This document shows, piece after piece, positions 15,954 to 25,687 of a stretch of 64,000 nucleotides of DNA. Position numbers and translations under genes: made by a program. Each line of letters starts with the position of its first letter. Positions within the stretch are counted from its first letter, which is position 1. The notes beneath the pieces were generated by a model. That model was not told the DNA's origin and ran no database searches. It worked only from the letters and a program-made list of their open reading frames with translations. The DNA comes from Patiriisocius marinistellae (GTDB lineage Bacteria > Bacteroidota > Bacteroidia > Flavobacteriales > Flavobacteriaceae): NCBI RefSeq assembly GCF_009014635.1, contig NZ_BKCF01000003.1, positions 310,001-374,000 of the forward strand, given 5' to 3'.

Positions 15954-16807
15954 TTATATGAATGTTTAACCCCTATACTAGTCGTAGATAGATCAACGTC
16001 AATAAGTTGCTCTTGTATTATTTGTGTTAAAATTAAATGATAGGACGCAAAGGTATTCATGTTTTTATGTCCGCCACCCACTATAGGGTACAATTGTGTA
16101 TTAAAAGGTTGTATTTGGGCTAATTTAATACTTGATTTAAATGGTATCAATTTATCGTTTGTGCCATGTATAATATGTACTGGACATTTAACGTATTGTA
16201 GCCATTTATGAGTAGGCATTGGATATTTAAGCAAAATACTTAAAGGCATAAAAGGCATATACCTACCTGTTACAGATAATAAACTGTAGTATGGAGCGTC
16301 TAAGATTAACATTTTTGGTTTATTTATAGATGCAAGTTTTGTTGCGAAGCCAGAACCTAATGATCTTCCATAAAGGATAATATATTTTTCAGGAACACGC
16401 TGTTTTATTTTATTATAAACATATTGCAAGTCTCTTTTTATAGCTTCCTGCGAGCGTTTTCCAGTACTTTTACCAAAACCTCTATAATCTACCATAATCA
16501 CATCATAATAATTACGAGTGAAGTCTACAGCAAATTTTCCCCAACCTTTAATACTTTTGCTATTTCCTTTTAAATATAGAACAACTCCTTTAGGGTTTAT
16601 TGTTTTAAAATGTAGCCCGTTAATTATTGCTCCATCAGTTGTTTCAAGATTGTATTCTTCAACTTGTTGATTTTCGTATTCAAAAAGAAAATCCTTCGGG
16701 AGCTTTTCAGGTTTAAATAAAAATTGGTCTTGAAAATAATACAAGAGTACACTAATCACAATATATATTGCAAATATCCAAATTAATGTATGTAGCCAGA
16801 TAGGCAT
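15950..16807 (-). CDS. Membrane-anchored alpha/beta hydrolase (BEM46/ABHD13-like), copy 1
   Basis: A 285-residue paralogue of the following gene, with an N-terminal anchor (WIFAIYIVISVLLYYF) and the same layout: LYLKGNSKSIKGWG, nucleophile elbow GRSLG (Ser about 153), HGTNDKLIPF and GGGHKNMNTF supplying Asp and His. The oxyanion HG of the second copy is replaced by KG here, which may alter activity. First gene of the pair, with a near-consensus -7 box (TAACTTTA) about 30 bp upstream and an exact TTTCCGAAGAAA element upstream of that. Substrate unknown. Confidence 0.88.
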   Translation of the reverse strand: MPIWLHTLIWIFAIYIVISVLLYYFQDQFLFKPEKLPKDFLFEYENQQVEEYNLETTDGAIINGLHFKTINPKGVVLYLKGNSKSIKGWGKFAVDFTRNYYDVIMVDYRGFGKSTGKRSQEAIKRDLQYVYNKIKQRVPEKYIILYGRSLGSGFATKLASINKPKMLILDAPYYSLLSVTGRYMPFMPLSILLKYPMPTHKWLQYVKCPVHIIHGTNDKLIPFKSSIKLAQIQPFNTQLYPIVGGGHKNMNTFASYHLILTQIIQEQLIDVDLSTTSIGVKHSYK

Positions 16808-16859
16808 GTGAGATTAGCTAATTAAGTTAAAATGTTAATACAATAAAGTTACATTAAAA

Positions 16860-16871
16860 TTTCCGAAGAAA
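16860..16871 (-). repeat. TTTCTTCGGAAA element, copy 2
   Basis: Exact copy, read as TTTCCGAAGAAA on the plus strand, between the hydrolase pair and the rpsA terminator. Confidence 0.6.
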
Positions 16872-16884
16872 AATTGCATATAAA

Positions 16885-16914
16885 AAAAGAGCCCCGATTG
16901 CTCGAGACTCTTTT
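16885..16914 (-). terminator. Terminator after rpsA, pairing best on the minus strand
   Basis: AAAAGAG...CTCTTTT stem with two positions that are C-A mismatches in plus-strand RNA but G-U wobbles in minus-strand RNA, followed by a minus-strand T-run. This assigns it to rpsA. Confidence 0.8.
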
Positions 16915-16937
16915 ATTATATAACTAAATGTGACTTA

Positions 16938-18857
16938 TTATTTCTTTCCGTCCATTTTGTCTTTCAAAGCTTGAAGTGCTGAGTTAGCGTCACCTAATGT
17001 AGGCTTAGATTCTTCAGCTTGTGCAGCAGCTTTCTTAGCAGCTTGCTTTACAATTTTTGCTTCTTCTTCTTTGTGAATTGCCATGTGAGATGCTACCACT
17101 TTCTTGAAATCTTTATTGAATTCAATAATTTGGAATTCTGCTTCTTCACCTTTACTCACATCAGTACCGTCTTCTTTTTCAAGATGACGCTTAGGTACAA
17201 ATGCAGATATATCATCATTAAAGTTGATAATCGCCCCTTTGTCCACAACCTCATCAATAGTTGCTGTGTGCTTAGTACCAATACCAAACTCAGTCTCATA
17301 CTTGTCCCAAGGGTTCTCCTCAGTTTGTTTGTGACCTAAACTTAATTTACGTCCATCAACATCTAATTCAAGTACTACAACATCAAGTTTATCACCTATG
17401 TTTGTAAACTCACTTGGATGCTTAATTTTCTTAGTCCAAGAAAGATCAGAGATATAAATCAATCCGTCAATTCCTTCTTCTAATTCTACAAAAACACCAA
17501 AGTTTGTAAAGTTACGTACAATACCAGAATGACGTGAACCTACAGGATACTTAGTTGTAATATCTGTCCATGGGTCTGGAGTCAATTGCTTGATACCAAG
17601 GCTCATTTTACGTTCTTCACGATCCATAGTTAATACCTGTGCTTCAACCTCATCACCAACATTTACGAAATCCTGTGCGCTACGTAAGTGCGTAGACCAA
17701 GACATTTCGCTAACGTGGATAAGTCCCTCAACACCTTGAGCTACTTCGATAAATGCACCGTAATCAGCGATTACAACTACCTTACCTTTTACTTTATCAC
17801 CCACTTTAAGTTCTTCACCAAGTGCATCCCAAGGGTGTGCGCTCAATTGCTTAAGACCTAATTGAATACGTGTTTTATCCTCATCAAAATCAAGGATTAC
17901 AACGTTTAACTTTTGATCAAGCTCTACAATCTCGTTAGGGTGGTTGATACGAGACCAAGAAAGGTCTGTAATGTGTACCAATCCATCAACACCACCAAGA
18001 TCAACAAATACTCCGTATGATGTGATATTCTTCACGATACCTTCAAGTACTTGTCCTTTTTCAAGCTGCCCAATAATTTCTTTTTTCTGCTCTTCGATAT
18101 CTGCTTCGATAAGCGCTTTGTGCGATACTACAACGTTTTTGAACTCGTGGTTGATTTTCACAACTTTGAATTCCATAGTTTTACCTACGTATACATCGTA
18201 ATCTCTAATAGGCTTCACGTCAATTTGTGAACCTGGCAAGAATGCCTCAATTCCAAAAACGTCAACGATCATACCACCTTTAGTTCTGCACTTAACAAAA
18301 CCATTAACGATAGTAGCCTCGTCGTGTGCTTTGTTAACACGGTCCCAAGCCATAATCGTTCTCGCCTTACGGTGAGAAAGAATTAATTGACCTGTACTGT
18401 CTTCACGCACATCAATTAAAACCTCTACTTTATCCCCTACCTTAAGGTCTGGGTTGTAACGAAATTCGTTTAAAGAAATAACACCTTCACTCTTTGCGTT
18501 AATGTCAATAATAACATCACGATCAGATAAGAAAACAACTTCTCCTTCAACAACCTCATCATCAAGAGTGTCTACAAAGTTTTCTGTTACTAATTTTTCA
18601 AACTCTTCTAACTTACCGTCATCAACAGGGTCAATTCCCTCTTGATAGTTATGCCAGTTAAAATCTGCAAGAAATTTTTCAGGATTAGACTCCTTCAATG
18701 AAGGCTCTCTTTTTTCTTTAACAGGAGCAGCTACTTCTTCAGTCGCTTCTACTGTGTTTTCCACTTCTGTTTCTGCAGGTGCTGCAACAGCAGGAGTTCT
18801 TTTTCTTGTTTTTTTAGCAGTTTCTTTTACCGCTTCGTCTTTTGCTTTATCAGCCAT
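16938..18857 (-). CDS. rpsA: 30S ribosomal protein S1
   Basis: A 639-residue protein with six S1 (OB-fold) repeats at about residues 95-165, 185-245, 265-335, 350-425, 435-510 and 525-590. The best-conserved are the middle three (GIVKNITSYGVFVDLGGVDG, then VIADYGAFIEVAQGVEG, then NFTNFGVFVELEEGIDG). An Ala/Glu/Lys-rich N-terminal extension of about 60 residues is typical of Bacteroidota. S1 helps recruit mRNA to the 30S subunit, which matters in a phylum that hardly uses Shine-Dalgarno pairing. Single gene with a clear promoter, a leader of about 145 nt and a terminator. Confidence 0.96.
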   Translation of the reverse strand: MADKAKDEAVKETAKKTRKRTPAVAAPAETEVENTVEATEEVAAPVKEKREPSLKESNPEKFLADFNWHNYQEGIDPVDDGKLEEFEKLVTENFVDTLDDEVVEGEVVFLSDRDVIIDINAKSEGVISLNEFRYNPDLKVGDKVEVLIDVREDSTGQLILSHRKARTIMAWDRVNKAHDEATIVNGFVKCRTKGGMIVDVFGIEAFLPGSQIDVKPIRDYDVYVGKTMEFKVVKINHEFKNVVVSHKALIEADIEEQKKEIIGQLEKGQVLEGIVKNITSYGVFVDLGGVDGLVHITDLSWSRINHPNEIVELDQKLNVVILDFDEDKTRIQLGLKQLSAHPWDALGEELKVGDKVKGKVVVIADYGAFIEVAQGVEGLIHVSEMSWSTHLRSAQDFVNVGDEVEAQVLTMDREERKMSLGIKQLTPDPWTDITTKYPVGSRHSGIVRNFTNFGVFVELEEGIDGLIYISDLSWTKKIKHPSEFTNIGDKLDVVVLELDVDGRKLSLGHKQTEENPWDKYETEFGIGTKHTATIDEVVDKGAIINFNDDISAFVPKRHLEKEDGTDVSKGEEAEFQIIEFNKDFKKVVASHMAIHKEEEAKIVKQAAKKAAAQAEESKPTLGDANSALQALKDKMDGKK

Positions 18858-19003
18858 TTGTTAATTTTTAAATGTACCCGCTTCTCTTCAAAAACGTGAC
18901 TACATCCATTTGTATTCTGCTAGTGCTCACTGGTTTAAACGACACACCCACAGAAGGGTTATGTTTAAATTGAATTCCTTTTACCAGTATTGATCGTTAA
19001 AAG
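18858..19003 (-). other. Long 5' leader of rpsA
   Basis: About 145 nt between the predicted start of transcription near 19003 and the rpsA ATG. No ORF is present. It includes an A/T-rich stretch before the start codon and a GGGTGTGTCG...CAGTGAGCAC region that may fold. In other bacteria S1 represses its own translation through such a leader; that role here is inferred. Confidence 0.4.
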
Positions 19004-19008
19004 GGGTG

Positions 19009-19038
19009 CAAAAATAATCTTTTTGTTTTGATTTTCAA
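19009..19038 (-). promoter_or_regulatory. rpsA: rpsA promoter
   Basis: On the minus strand TTG (19038-19036), a 19-bp spacer and TATTTTTG (19016-19009) match the Bacteroidota housekeeping promoter completely. Confidence 0.75.
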
Positions 19039-19141
19039 AAGGATACCTTAAAAAATAAAAAGGTTCTCTATTGCTAATACGTTAAGAAAGAAAGCTTTTT
19101 AATAAAACGTTCAAAGTGTTTTTTATAGTACTGTAAAGTGA

Positions 19142-19160
19142 TGTTGTTACATTTCAGAAA
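19142..19160 (+). repeat. 19-bp repeat shared with 32663-32681
   Basis: TGTTGTTACATTTCAGAAA is found identically at both places, each time followed by an A-rich run and then a lipoprotein gene on the plus strand. Probably a regulatory element. Confidence 0.5.
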
Positions 19161-19245
19161 TAAAACTTTTCTTAACAATTTTCAAATGCCTATTTTTAGT
19201 TTAATAAATAATGTATTTTCTTTTAACTTCGGAAATTTTAACCTC

Positions 19246-19920
19246 ATGAAACATATTGCAATATTATTAATTTTCATGCTTTATGCTTGCGGAAGTGGAA
19301 AACAAAGTTCAATAATAATAACCGAAACATTAGAGGTTGCAAGTTTTAAAGTTTCTTGCCAAGGAACAAATGATGTGCAGTGCATGCAAGTTAGAAAAAA
19401 AGGGCAGAAAAATTGGGCAGAATTTAATATCCCTATAAAAGGATTTGAATATCAACAAGGATATAAATACACTATTGAAGTAATCAAGGAAAATCTAGAT
19501 CCTACAAAAGTGCCAGGCACTGTAGAAACTTTAAACTACACACTTATAAAACAAATAAGAAAACAAAAAGAAAACACCATCCGACTACATGATGTTTGGG
19601 TTGTTCAAACTATAAATGATATACCTGTTAACGATATTGGGAAACAACCTCAAATAGTTTTAGAACTCCAATTAAATAATAAAAAGATTTTAGGCAACGA
19701 TAGTTGTAATAAATTTTTTGGTGCAATTGAGCAAGTAGATGATAATAATCTTCAGTTTGGTCTTTTAGGTAGAACAAAAAAAATGTGCCCAGATATGACT
19801 GCTGCAAATCTTTTTTATGATACCATGCAAGAAGTTGACGGGTATCGTATTGAAAAATTGTCGTTGTATTTACTCAATGAAAATGATGAAGAAATAATGA
19901 AGCTTAAAAAAGTTGATTAA
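19246..19920 (+). CDS. Lipoprotein with DUF4377-like and META (HslJ-like) domains
   Basis: A 224-residue lipoprotein from the chosen start at 19246: MKHIAILLIFMLYACGSG, lipidated Cys near residue 15. The frame runs back to 19138, but that would bury the signal peptide behind 36 hydrophobic residues. Residues 25-105 look like DUF4377 (NWAEFNIPIKGFEYQQGYKY), and residues 115-224 like a META/HslJ domain (LHDVWVVQTIND, GNDSCNKFFGAIE). META-domain proteins are linked to heat-shock or antibiotic tolerance, without known biochemistry. A CTTCGGAA element sits 12-19 bp upstream of the start. Confidence 0.82.
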   Translation: MKHIAILLIFMLYACGSGKQSSIIITETLEVASFKVSCQGTNDVQCMQVRKKGQKNWAEFNIPIKGFEYQQGYKYTIEVIKENLDPTKVPGTVETLNYTLIKQIRKQKENTIRLHDVWVVQTINDIPVNDIGKQPQIVLELQLNNKKILGNDSCNKFFGAIEQVDDNNLQFGLLGRTKKMCPDMTAANLFYDTMQEVDGYRIEKLSLYLLNENDEEIMKLKKVD

Positions 19921-19924
19921 AAAA

Positions 19925-19948
19925 AAAAGCGACCTTAAGGTCGCTTTT
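19925..19948. terminator. Bidirectional terminator, 12-bp perfect stem
   Basis: AAAAGCGACCTT / AAGGTCGCTTTT palindrome between two convergent lipoprotein genes. Confidence 0.8.
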
Positions 19949-19968
19949 AAAAACAAAATAAAATATTG

Positions 19969-20832
19969 TTAGTCTAGAAGGATAACTCCATCATATGCTT
20001 CATTAGCATCACTCCAAGAAAAAGTACCTGAAGTGGCTCCTGTACAACCTTCATTAGTATAATCCCCAATGAGTGCAGCATCTCTTACCAAGTGCCATGT
20101 AATAGGCCCGCTAAGATCAGAAGTTTGTCCTCCAGCTAATACACTATCTACATCAGCACCTGGTAAATAATCAACTAAAGTACAAACATCAAAATTTTCA
20201 AAATTATTATCTGTAAACATATAACCATTATATGTAACTATAAGTTGATCAAAATACTCTTCACCAAATGCACCACCTGTAGTTTCACCTGTAGTAGTTA
20301 AATTCCAAGTACCGCTAAAAAAAGGATTCTCTGGATCACTAAAAGTACCTGTAAGAACACTTGACCTTCTTGTACTAGTTTCTTTTGTAATTTCTATAAA
20401 ATAAAGTTCATTATTTATCGATGCATTTGTAACTCTTGCTTTAACTTGACTTAAATCTAGGATAAAAGAACTATTGTTTGCAATAAAATTAAATGATTGG
20501 TCAGTTGTTTCTTGCGAATAATCTCCCTGAGAAGTGTAATCGATAATTTCTCCACCTTCCATTTCTGCATAGGCTGAATACTCTCCATTATTTTCTACAT
20601 TTATCCAAATAACTCCTCTATCTTGAGAATGTCCTGCTGCAATCACTCCTTTATAAATACCTCTTCTTTGAGTATCAAAGATTTCGTTAGGAGTTTGTTC
20701 TTTTGCATTTAAGTTTACTTGTGATGTTGTCGTTAAGTTTGCATTTTCTTGTTCTTCAAGTGATGCTTCTTTTGAGCAACTTGTGAAAGCCATTGCGCTG
20801 GCCAAAGCTGTAATTGTTAGTAGGTTTTTCAT
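19969..20832 (-). CDS. Hypothetical lipoprotein
   Basis: A 287-residue lipoprotein: signal KNLLTITALASAMAFTSC with lipidated Cys at residue 19, then SKEASLEEQE linker. The body has repeated small-strand motifs (RRGIYKGVIAAGHSQDRG, SVLTGTFSDPENPFFSGTWN, GDYTNEGCTGATSGTFSWSD) suggesting a beta-sandwich or barrel-like lipid/ligand-binding fold. No family is recognised. The C-terminal Cys pair (CTLV, EGCTG) may form a disulphide. Single gene, no close partner. Confidence 0.75.
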   Translation of the reverse strand: MKNLLTITALASAMAFTSCSKEASLEEQENANLTTTSQVNLNAKEQTPNEIFDTQRRGIYKGVIAAGHSQDRGVIWINVENNGEYSAYAEMEGGEIIDYTSQGDYSQETTDQSFNFIANNSSFILDLSQVKARVTNASINNELYFIEITKETSTRRSSVLTGTFSDPENPFFSGTWNLTTTGETTGGAFGEEYFDQLIVTYNGYMFTDNNFENFDVCTLVDYLPGADVDSVLAGGQTSDLSGPITWHLVRDAALIGDYTNEGCTGATSGTFSWSDANEAYDGVILLD

Positions 20833-21058
20833 AATAAAATGATTAAGGGTTAAATAAATGCGTCACCTTAAAAATGTGATGCGGGGCTATTAATTTTTGG
20901 CTAAGTTACACATTTCCATCGATTAAAAGCGATATTATCGGTTAAAAGTTTAAATACTAACTAATTACGAAAAAAATGTGTAGGAAAAATCTGACCTAAT
21001 GTAAAACAAATACCGATAAAGAAAGGGTTTGTTATAAAAGAGGAAATATTAAAAAAAA

Positions 21059-21754
21059 TTATAATCTGCCCGCAATTCTGTCTTTTGCAAGTTGTAGAAT
21101 TATATGAAATTGGTCTTCTAGGTTCATTTCGCTATTATTAATTTCAATAGCACCCTCTGCTTTGCGAAGGGGAGAGTCTTCTCGTGTAGAGTCAATATGA
21201 TCTCGTTCTATTACATTTTCCAGCACGTCTTTATAAAGAATGTCATCACCGCGTTCAAGTAACTCTTTATAACGGCGTTGTGCTCGCTTTTCTGCAGATG
21301 CATCAAGAAAAATTTTTAATTCAGCATCTGGAAAAACTACAGTTCCAATATCACGACCATCCATCACTAAACCTTTACCCTGTCCCATCACTTGTTGCTG
21401 ATGTACTAATTTTTTTCTTACCTCAGAAATAGTTGCAACGGGACTCACAAATTCTGAAACTTCTAAGGTTCTTATTTGTTTCTCTACGTTTTCACCATTA
21501 AGATAAACTTCGGCAATTCCTGTTTTTTGATTTTTTTTGAATGTAATTGAAATATTTTCAAGACTTGAAATTAATCCTTGACTGTCTAATATTTCCGAAG
21601 AGATAAAATTATTACGCATTGCAAATAATGTGACGGCTCTGTACATAGCGCCAGTGTCAACATATATATAATCTAACCAGTCTGCTAATTGCTTGGCTAT
21701 GGTGCTTTTTCCTGTAGATGAAAAGCCGTCAATGGCAATGGTAATTTTTCCCAT
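21059..21754 (-). CDS. cmk: Cytidylate kinase
   Basis: A 231-residue protein matching (d)CMP kinase throughout: P-loop GFSSTGKSTIAKQLA (8-22), YVDTGAMYRAVTLFA, the CMP-binding insert LNGENVEKQIRT...VSPVATI, the VMDGRDIGTVVFPDAELKIFLDAS segment and the lid motif RRYKEL. Transfers phosphate from ATP to CMP and dCMP in pyrimidine salvage and nucleotide balance. It lies 9 bp after porQ, so they form one unit; cmk next to porQ and near lon is a recurrent arrangement in flavobacteria as far as I recall. Confidence 0.96.
   Translation of the reverse strand: MGKITIAIDGFSSTGKSTIAKQLADWLDYIYVDTGAMYRAVTLFAMRNNFISSEILDSQGLISSLENISITFKKNQKTGIAEVYLNGENVEKQIRTLEVSEFVSPVATISEVRKKLVHQQQVMGQGKGLVMDGRDIGTVVFPDAELKIFLDASAEKRAQRRYKELLERGDDILYKDVLENVIERDHIDSTREDSPLRKAEGAIEINNSEMNLEDQFHIILQLAKDRIAGRL
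21592..21603 (-). repeat. TTTCTTCGGAAA-like element within cmk (one mismatch)
   Basis: Reads TTTCCGAAGAGA on the plus strand; in cmk it encodes the SSE of FISSEILD. Confidence 0.4.
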
Positions 21755-21763
21755 GGCGCAAAG

Positions 21764-22783
21764 TTATCGTAAATCAACTTGTACTCCAAAGAAACTTGTA
21801 GAGGCTGCAGTATTATATTTTGAATATGAATAATTAAGCCTAATTTTATTAAGCTTAATACCAAATCCTGCACTTATTCCTGCAAATGCACGTCTGTCAA
21901 TTATTCGTAATTCTTCTGCTCTTCTAAAATTATATCCTAAACGAATATTAAATCCACTTTCTGGAAACAACTCTACTCCTACTATCATGTGGCGTAATGC
22001 GTGATCAAAGAAATTAATATTTTCTTTTGTTATGTTTCCTTCTAGATCTGTAATTTCTCTATCTGGGTTTGAAAATGCTACATTCCAACGTTGCATATTT
22101 TCTAATGTAAAATGCCATCTAATTGGGATTCGCTCTAAAGTTTGAGAAATACCAAAGATTAACTCAAATGGTACTTGCTCTAGTTCAATATCGTAAGGAG
22201 TAATTTGGGTACCAATATTTCTTGCTACTCCTGCTATATGCAAATCCCAAGGTTCGTAAATGTAATTTAATGCCAAATCTACAGCTACTCCTACTGAGTT
22301 GTAACTTTCTAACGTAGATGAAATAAATTTAATATTTCCGCCGACATGAAAATCTGTAAATGGAATATTACGCGCATGCCCTACTGAAACTGCTACTTCT
22401 CCCCCACTAAAACTTGCAGTTTCATTTCCATTCTCATCATAACCTTCAAAATTTCCGTAGTTTATATAGGTTGCTCCAGCATGTATTACTTGTGTTCTCC
22501 TATCCCAAAGATAAGCATACGCTACGGTACCATAATTTACATCACCTATATAATTGTTATAATTGACTGAGAGCTGGTTATCCATTTCAGGATTAATTGA
22601 TGCGGGATTAAATAGTCCTTGAATTGGGTCATAATCATAGTTAGTAACCGTTTTACCTCCTAATGCTGCTTGCCTAGGATTATTTACTAAATTTAAAAAT
22701 GAATAAGTGGAGCGTCCACCAATTTGCCCAATCGCAGAAATGGTTAATAATGAGGCTAATAAAAATAAAACCTTGTGGTTCAT
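21764..22783 (-). CDS. porQ: Type IX secretion system protein PorQ
   Basis: A 339-residue predicted outer-membrane beta-barrel with signal peptide (KVLFLLASLLTISAIGQ). PorQ hallmarks are GGRSTYSFLNLVNNPRQAALGGK right after cleavage, DPIQGLFNPASI, and the C-terminal INKIRLNYSYSKYN barrel strands. PorQ acts in type IX secretion, where it is linked with PorU, PorV and PorZ in the shuttle/attachment step of cargo proteins. The window has at least two T9SS cargo genes (49057 and 59183). An alternative start two codons upstream (22789) is equally possible. First gene of porQ-cmk. Confidence 0.92.
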   Translation of the reverse strand: MNHKVLFLLASLLTISAIGQIGGRSTYSFLNLVNNPRQAALGGKTVTNYDYDPIQGLFNPASINPEMDNQLSVNYNNYIGDVNYGTVAYAYLWDRRTQVIHAGATYINYGNFEGYDENGNETASFSGGEVAVSVGHARNIPFTDFHVGGNIKFISSTLESYNSVGVAVDLALNYIYEPWDLHIAGVARNIGTQITPYDIELEQVPFELIFGISQTLERIPIRWHFTLENMQRWNVAFSNPDREITDLEGNITKENINFFDHALRHMIVGVELFPESGFNIRLGYNFRRAEELRIIDRRAFAGISAGFGIKLNKIRLNYSYSKYNTAASTSFFGVQVDLR

Positions 22784-22929
22784 TGGCATTGGGACGCGGA
22801 GTCTTTACATAGTAACGACTGCAAGTATAAAATATTTTTGAACAGTAAAAAAAGGAAACAATATTATATGACAAAAGAGCTAAAACAAAGAAGGGTTTCC
22901 TTTCTTATATTTTAACTCTTTTATTGTTA

Positions 22930-25380
22930 TTATAATTTCTTAGCGTTCTTCACTTTCTCTTTTGTCAATGCGAGTGTTAATACATCACTCATATCTTTGA
23001 CGTAATGAAAGGTAAGTCCTTTTAAATATTCGGGTTTAATTTCTTCAATGTCTCTTCTATTTTCTTCGCAGAGTAAGATTTCTTTAATTCGTGCTCTTTT
23101 AGCTGCGAGTATTTTTTCTTTGATTCCGCCAACGGGTAATACTTTTCCTCGGAGTGTAATTTCTCCAGTCATAGCAATGCTTTTCTTTACTTTACGTTGT
23201 GTGAACAATGAGACTAATGATGTCAACATTGTTATACCCGCACTAGGTCCATCCTTAGGGGTTGCTCCTTCTGGAACATGGATATGTACATTATATTTAT
23301 CAAAAATTTCAGGCTTAAGTCCTAATTTATCTGCATTTGCTTTAATGTATTCCATTGCAATTGTGGCAGACTCTTTCATCACTTTCCCTAAATTACCTGT
23401 CATATTTAACGTTCCTTTTCCTTTACTAAGAATAGATTCGATAAATAAAATGTCTCCACCCACACGTGTCCAAGCAAGTCCTGTAACAACTCCAGCTACA
23501 TCATTGCTTTCATATTTGTTACGCTCCATTTTTGGTGGGCCTAGAATTTCTATTAAAGCTTCGTTAGTTACTTTTACTTCATATTCTTCTTCCATTGCAA
23601 TTTTCATTGCTGCAAAGCGTACAGTTTTTGCAATTTGCTTTTCTAAACCACGTACACCACTTTCTCTTGTATATCCTTCTACAATTTTTTCTAATTGAGC
23701 CTTTCCTACTTTTAAATGCTCCTTAGTTAAGCCGTGTTCTTCTAATTGTTTAGGTAATAGATGCTGTTTTGCGATTTCTACCTTTTCTTCAATTGTGTAT
23801 CCAGTAACATTAATTATTTCCATACGGTCTCTTAATGCTGGCTGTATGGTACTCAAACTGTTTGAAGTAGCAATAAACATTACTTTAGACAAGTCATACC
23901 CTAACTCTAAAAAATTGTCATAAAAAGCGCTATTTTGCTCTGGGTCTAATACTTCTAACATTGCAGATGATGGATCTCCTTGACTACCTACAGATAGCTT
24001 GTCAATCTCATCAAGTACAAAAACTGGGTTACTTGTTCCTGCCTTTTTTAAACTTTTAATGATACGACCAGGCATTGCACCTATATAGGTTTTACGATGT
24101 CCACGAATTTCGGCCTCATCTCTTAACCCACCTAAGGAGATACGTATATATTCTCTCCCTAATGCTTCGGCAACAGATTTACCTAAACTTGTTTTACCTA
24201 CTCCTGGAGGTCCGTATAAACATAATATGGGTGATTTCATATCATTTCGGAGTTTGAGAACTGCTAGGTATTCAATGATACGTTTTTTAACATCATCTAA
24301 TCCATAATGGTCGCGGTCTAAAATTTTCTTAGCTCGCTTTAAATCAAATTTATCTTTACTAAATTCATTCCACGGTAATTCTAATAATAAATCTAGATAG
24401 TTTTTCTGAATACTAAATTCAGCCACTTGTGGATTCATTCGCTGTAGTTTAGCCAGCTCTTTTTTAAAGTGTTTTGCTACACTTTCATCCCATTTCTTTG
24501 CTTTACCACGGGTTTTCATTTCTTCTATTTCGGCTTCAGAAGAATTACCACCAAGCTCCTCTTGGATTGTCTTCATTTGCTGATGTAAGAAATACTCTCG
24601 TTGTTGCTTATTTATATCACTATGAACTTTACTTTGAATATCGTTTCTTAAAGAAAGCTTTTGTAATTCTAGCTCCATAAAACGAAGAGTTTCCATAGCC
24701 CTATCTCGCAAGTCATTAACTTGAAGTAAAGTTTGCTTATCTGCAACAGATACGTTTAAGTTTGATGAAACGAAGTTAATAAGGAATGAAGGACTTTCAA
24801 TATTTTTAATAGCAAAAGAAGCTTCACTTGGAATATTAGGACTATCCTTAATTATTAGTAATGCTTTTTCTTTTATTGACGCTACGATTTCCTTAAACTC
24901 AGCATTATCCTTTGCTGGACGTGCTTCGGCAACGGGTCTTACAGTAGCTGTAATAAAAGGTTCTGTAGTCATTACTTGATCGACTTCAAAACGTTTTTTT
25001 CCTTGAATAATAACAGTTGTGTTACCATCAGGCATTTTAAGCACTTTAAGAATTTTTGCAACAGTACCTACAGTATTAATGTCATTTATTCCTGGCTCCT
25101 CCTCACCTTCTTCCTTTTGACTAACAACACCTATAATTTTATTTCCTTTGTTAGTTTCATTAATCAATTTTATCGATTTGTCTCGGCCTGCAGTGATAGG
25201 AACTACAACCCCTGGAAATAAAACAGTATTCCTTAGGGGGAGAATGGGTAAAATTTCTGGTAGCTCTTCATTATTCATTTCTTCTTCATCTTCTGTAGAC
25301 ATCAATGGAATAAACTCCGCATCATCTTGAAATTCTTGTAATGACAGACTGTCTAATATTTTTAATCTTGATTTTGACAT
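22930..25380 (-). CDS. lon: ATP-dependent Lon protease
   Basis: An 816-residue LonA protease. It has an N-terminal LON domain (residues about 45-240, [19 protein letters not shown]), a coiled region, an AAA+ ATPase with Walker [10 protein letters not shown] (about 394) and Walker [12 protein letters not shown], and a C-terminal Ser-Lys protease domain with the nucleophile in [11 protein letters not shown] and Lys in [13 protein letters not shown]. It degrades misfolded and regulatory proteins in the cytoplasm. A 7-bp inverted repeat lies just upstream. Not obviously co-transcribed with porQ (140 bp gap). Confidence 0.97.
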   Translation of the reverse strand: MSKSRLKILDSLSLQEFQDDAEFIPLMSTEDEEEMNNEELPEILPILPLRNTVLFPGVVVPITAGRDKSIKLINETNKGNKIIGVVSQKEEGEEEPGINDINTVGTVAKILKVLKMPDGNTTVIIQGKKRFEVDQVMTTEPFITATVRPVAEARPAKDNAEFKEIVASIKEKALLIIKDSPNIPSEASFAIKNIESPSFLINFVSSNLNVSVADKQTLLQVNDLRDRAMETLRFMELELQKLSLRNDIQSKVHSDINKQQREYFLHQQMKTIQEELGGNSSEAEIEEMKTRGKAKKWDESVAKHFKKELAKLQRMNPQVAEFSIQKNYLDLLLELPWNEFSKDKFDLKRAKKILDRDHYGLDDVKKRIIEYLAVLKLRNDMKSPILCLYGPPGVGKTSLGKSVAEALGREYIRISLGGLRDEAEIRGHRKTYIGAMPGRIIKSLKKAGTSNPVFVLDEIDKLSVGSQGDPSSAMLEVLDPEQNSAFYDNFLELGYDLSKVMFIATSNSLSTIQPALRDRMEIINVTGYTIEEKVEIAKQHLLPKQLEEHGLTKEHLKVGKAQLEKIVEGYTRESGVRGLEKQIAKTVRFAAMKIAMEEEYEVKVTNEALIEILGPPKMERNKYESNDVAGVVTGLAWTRVGGDILFIESILSKGKGTLNMTGNLGKVMKESATIAMEYIKANADKLGLKPEIFDKYNVHIHVPEGATPKDGPSAGITMLTSLVSLFTQRKVKKSIAMTGEITLRGKVLPVGGIKEKILAAKRARIKEILLCEENRRDIEEIKPEYLKGLTFHYVKDMSDVLTLALTKEKVKNAKKL

Positions 25381-25395
25381 AGTATATGATAAGAC

Positions 25396-25423
25396 ATAGT
25401 GTCACATATTTACGAAACACTAT
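25396..25423. promoter_or_regulatory. Inverted repeat upstream of lon
   Basis: ATAGTGT (25396-25402) and ACACTAT (25417-25423) are perfect arms 14 bp apart, 16 bp from the lon start. Possible operator for stress control of lon; the arms do not match the HAIR or CIRCE consensus. The rest of the 307-bp region to the sigma gene holds one TTTCCGAAGAAA copy and promoter-like AT-rich DNA. Confidence 0.4.
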
Positions 25424-25556
25424 ATGATTTAGTTTTTAATTGTAAAATAAGTATGCTAATAGTAACTGATTTTCAGTAGGTTTGATAACTCTAGCGCTTG
25501 GTATAATTCAAAGTGTATGCCATATAATTAAACTATAATTGATTTTTAGTTTAACA

Positions 25557-25568
25557 TTTCCGAAGAAA
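25557..25568 (-). repeat. TTTCTTCGGAAA element, copy 3
   Basis: Exact copy in the context AACATTTCCGAAGAAAAAA between lon and the ECF sigma gene. Confidence 0.6.
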
Positions 25569-25659
25569 AAAACTACAGAATCTATTTAATATGTAAGACA
25601 ATATTAAAAGTAAATATTATTAATTTTTTTTATAAACTGTAACAATTAGTAACCCACCG

Positions 25660-25667
25660 TATCTTTA
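25660..25667 (+). promoter_or_regulatory. Possible promoter of the ECF sigma operon
   Basis: TATCTTTA resembles the -7 box. A direct repeat GTAAC-AATTA-GTAAC followed by CCGT just upstream could instead be an ECF-type promoter (AAC...CGT) for autoregulation. Confidence 0.3.
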
Positions 25668-25687
25668 TATCAACCAACCATTAAAAA

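Noticed and set aside
17019-17339. Open frame opposite rpsA
   Set aside because: Shadow of a core ribosomal protein gene, Phe/Cys/Ser-rich as expected from antisense of Lys/Glu-rich coding DNA.
23048-23698. 216-codon open frame on the plus strand opposite lon
   Set aside because: Antisense shadow of a highly conserved lon region; composition is typical of the reverse of a coding gene and no start signal is present.
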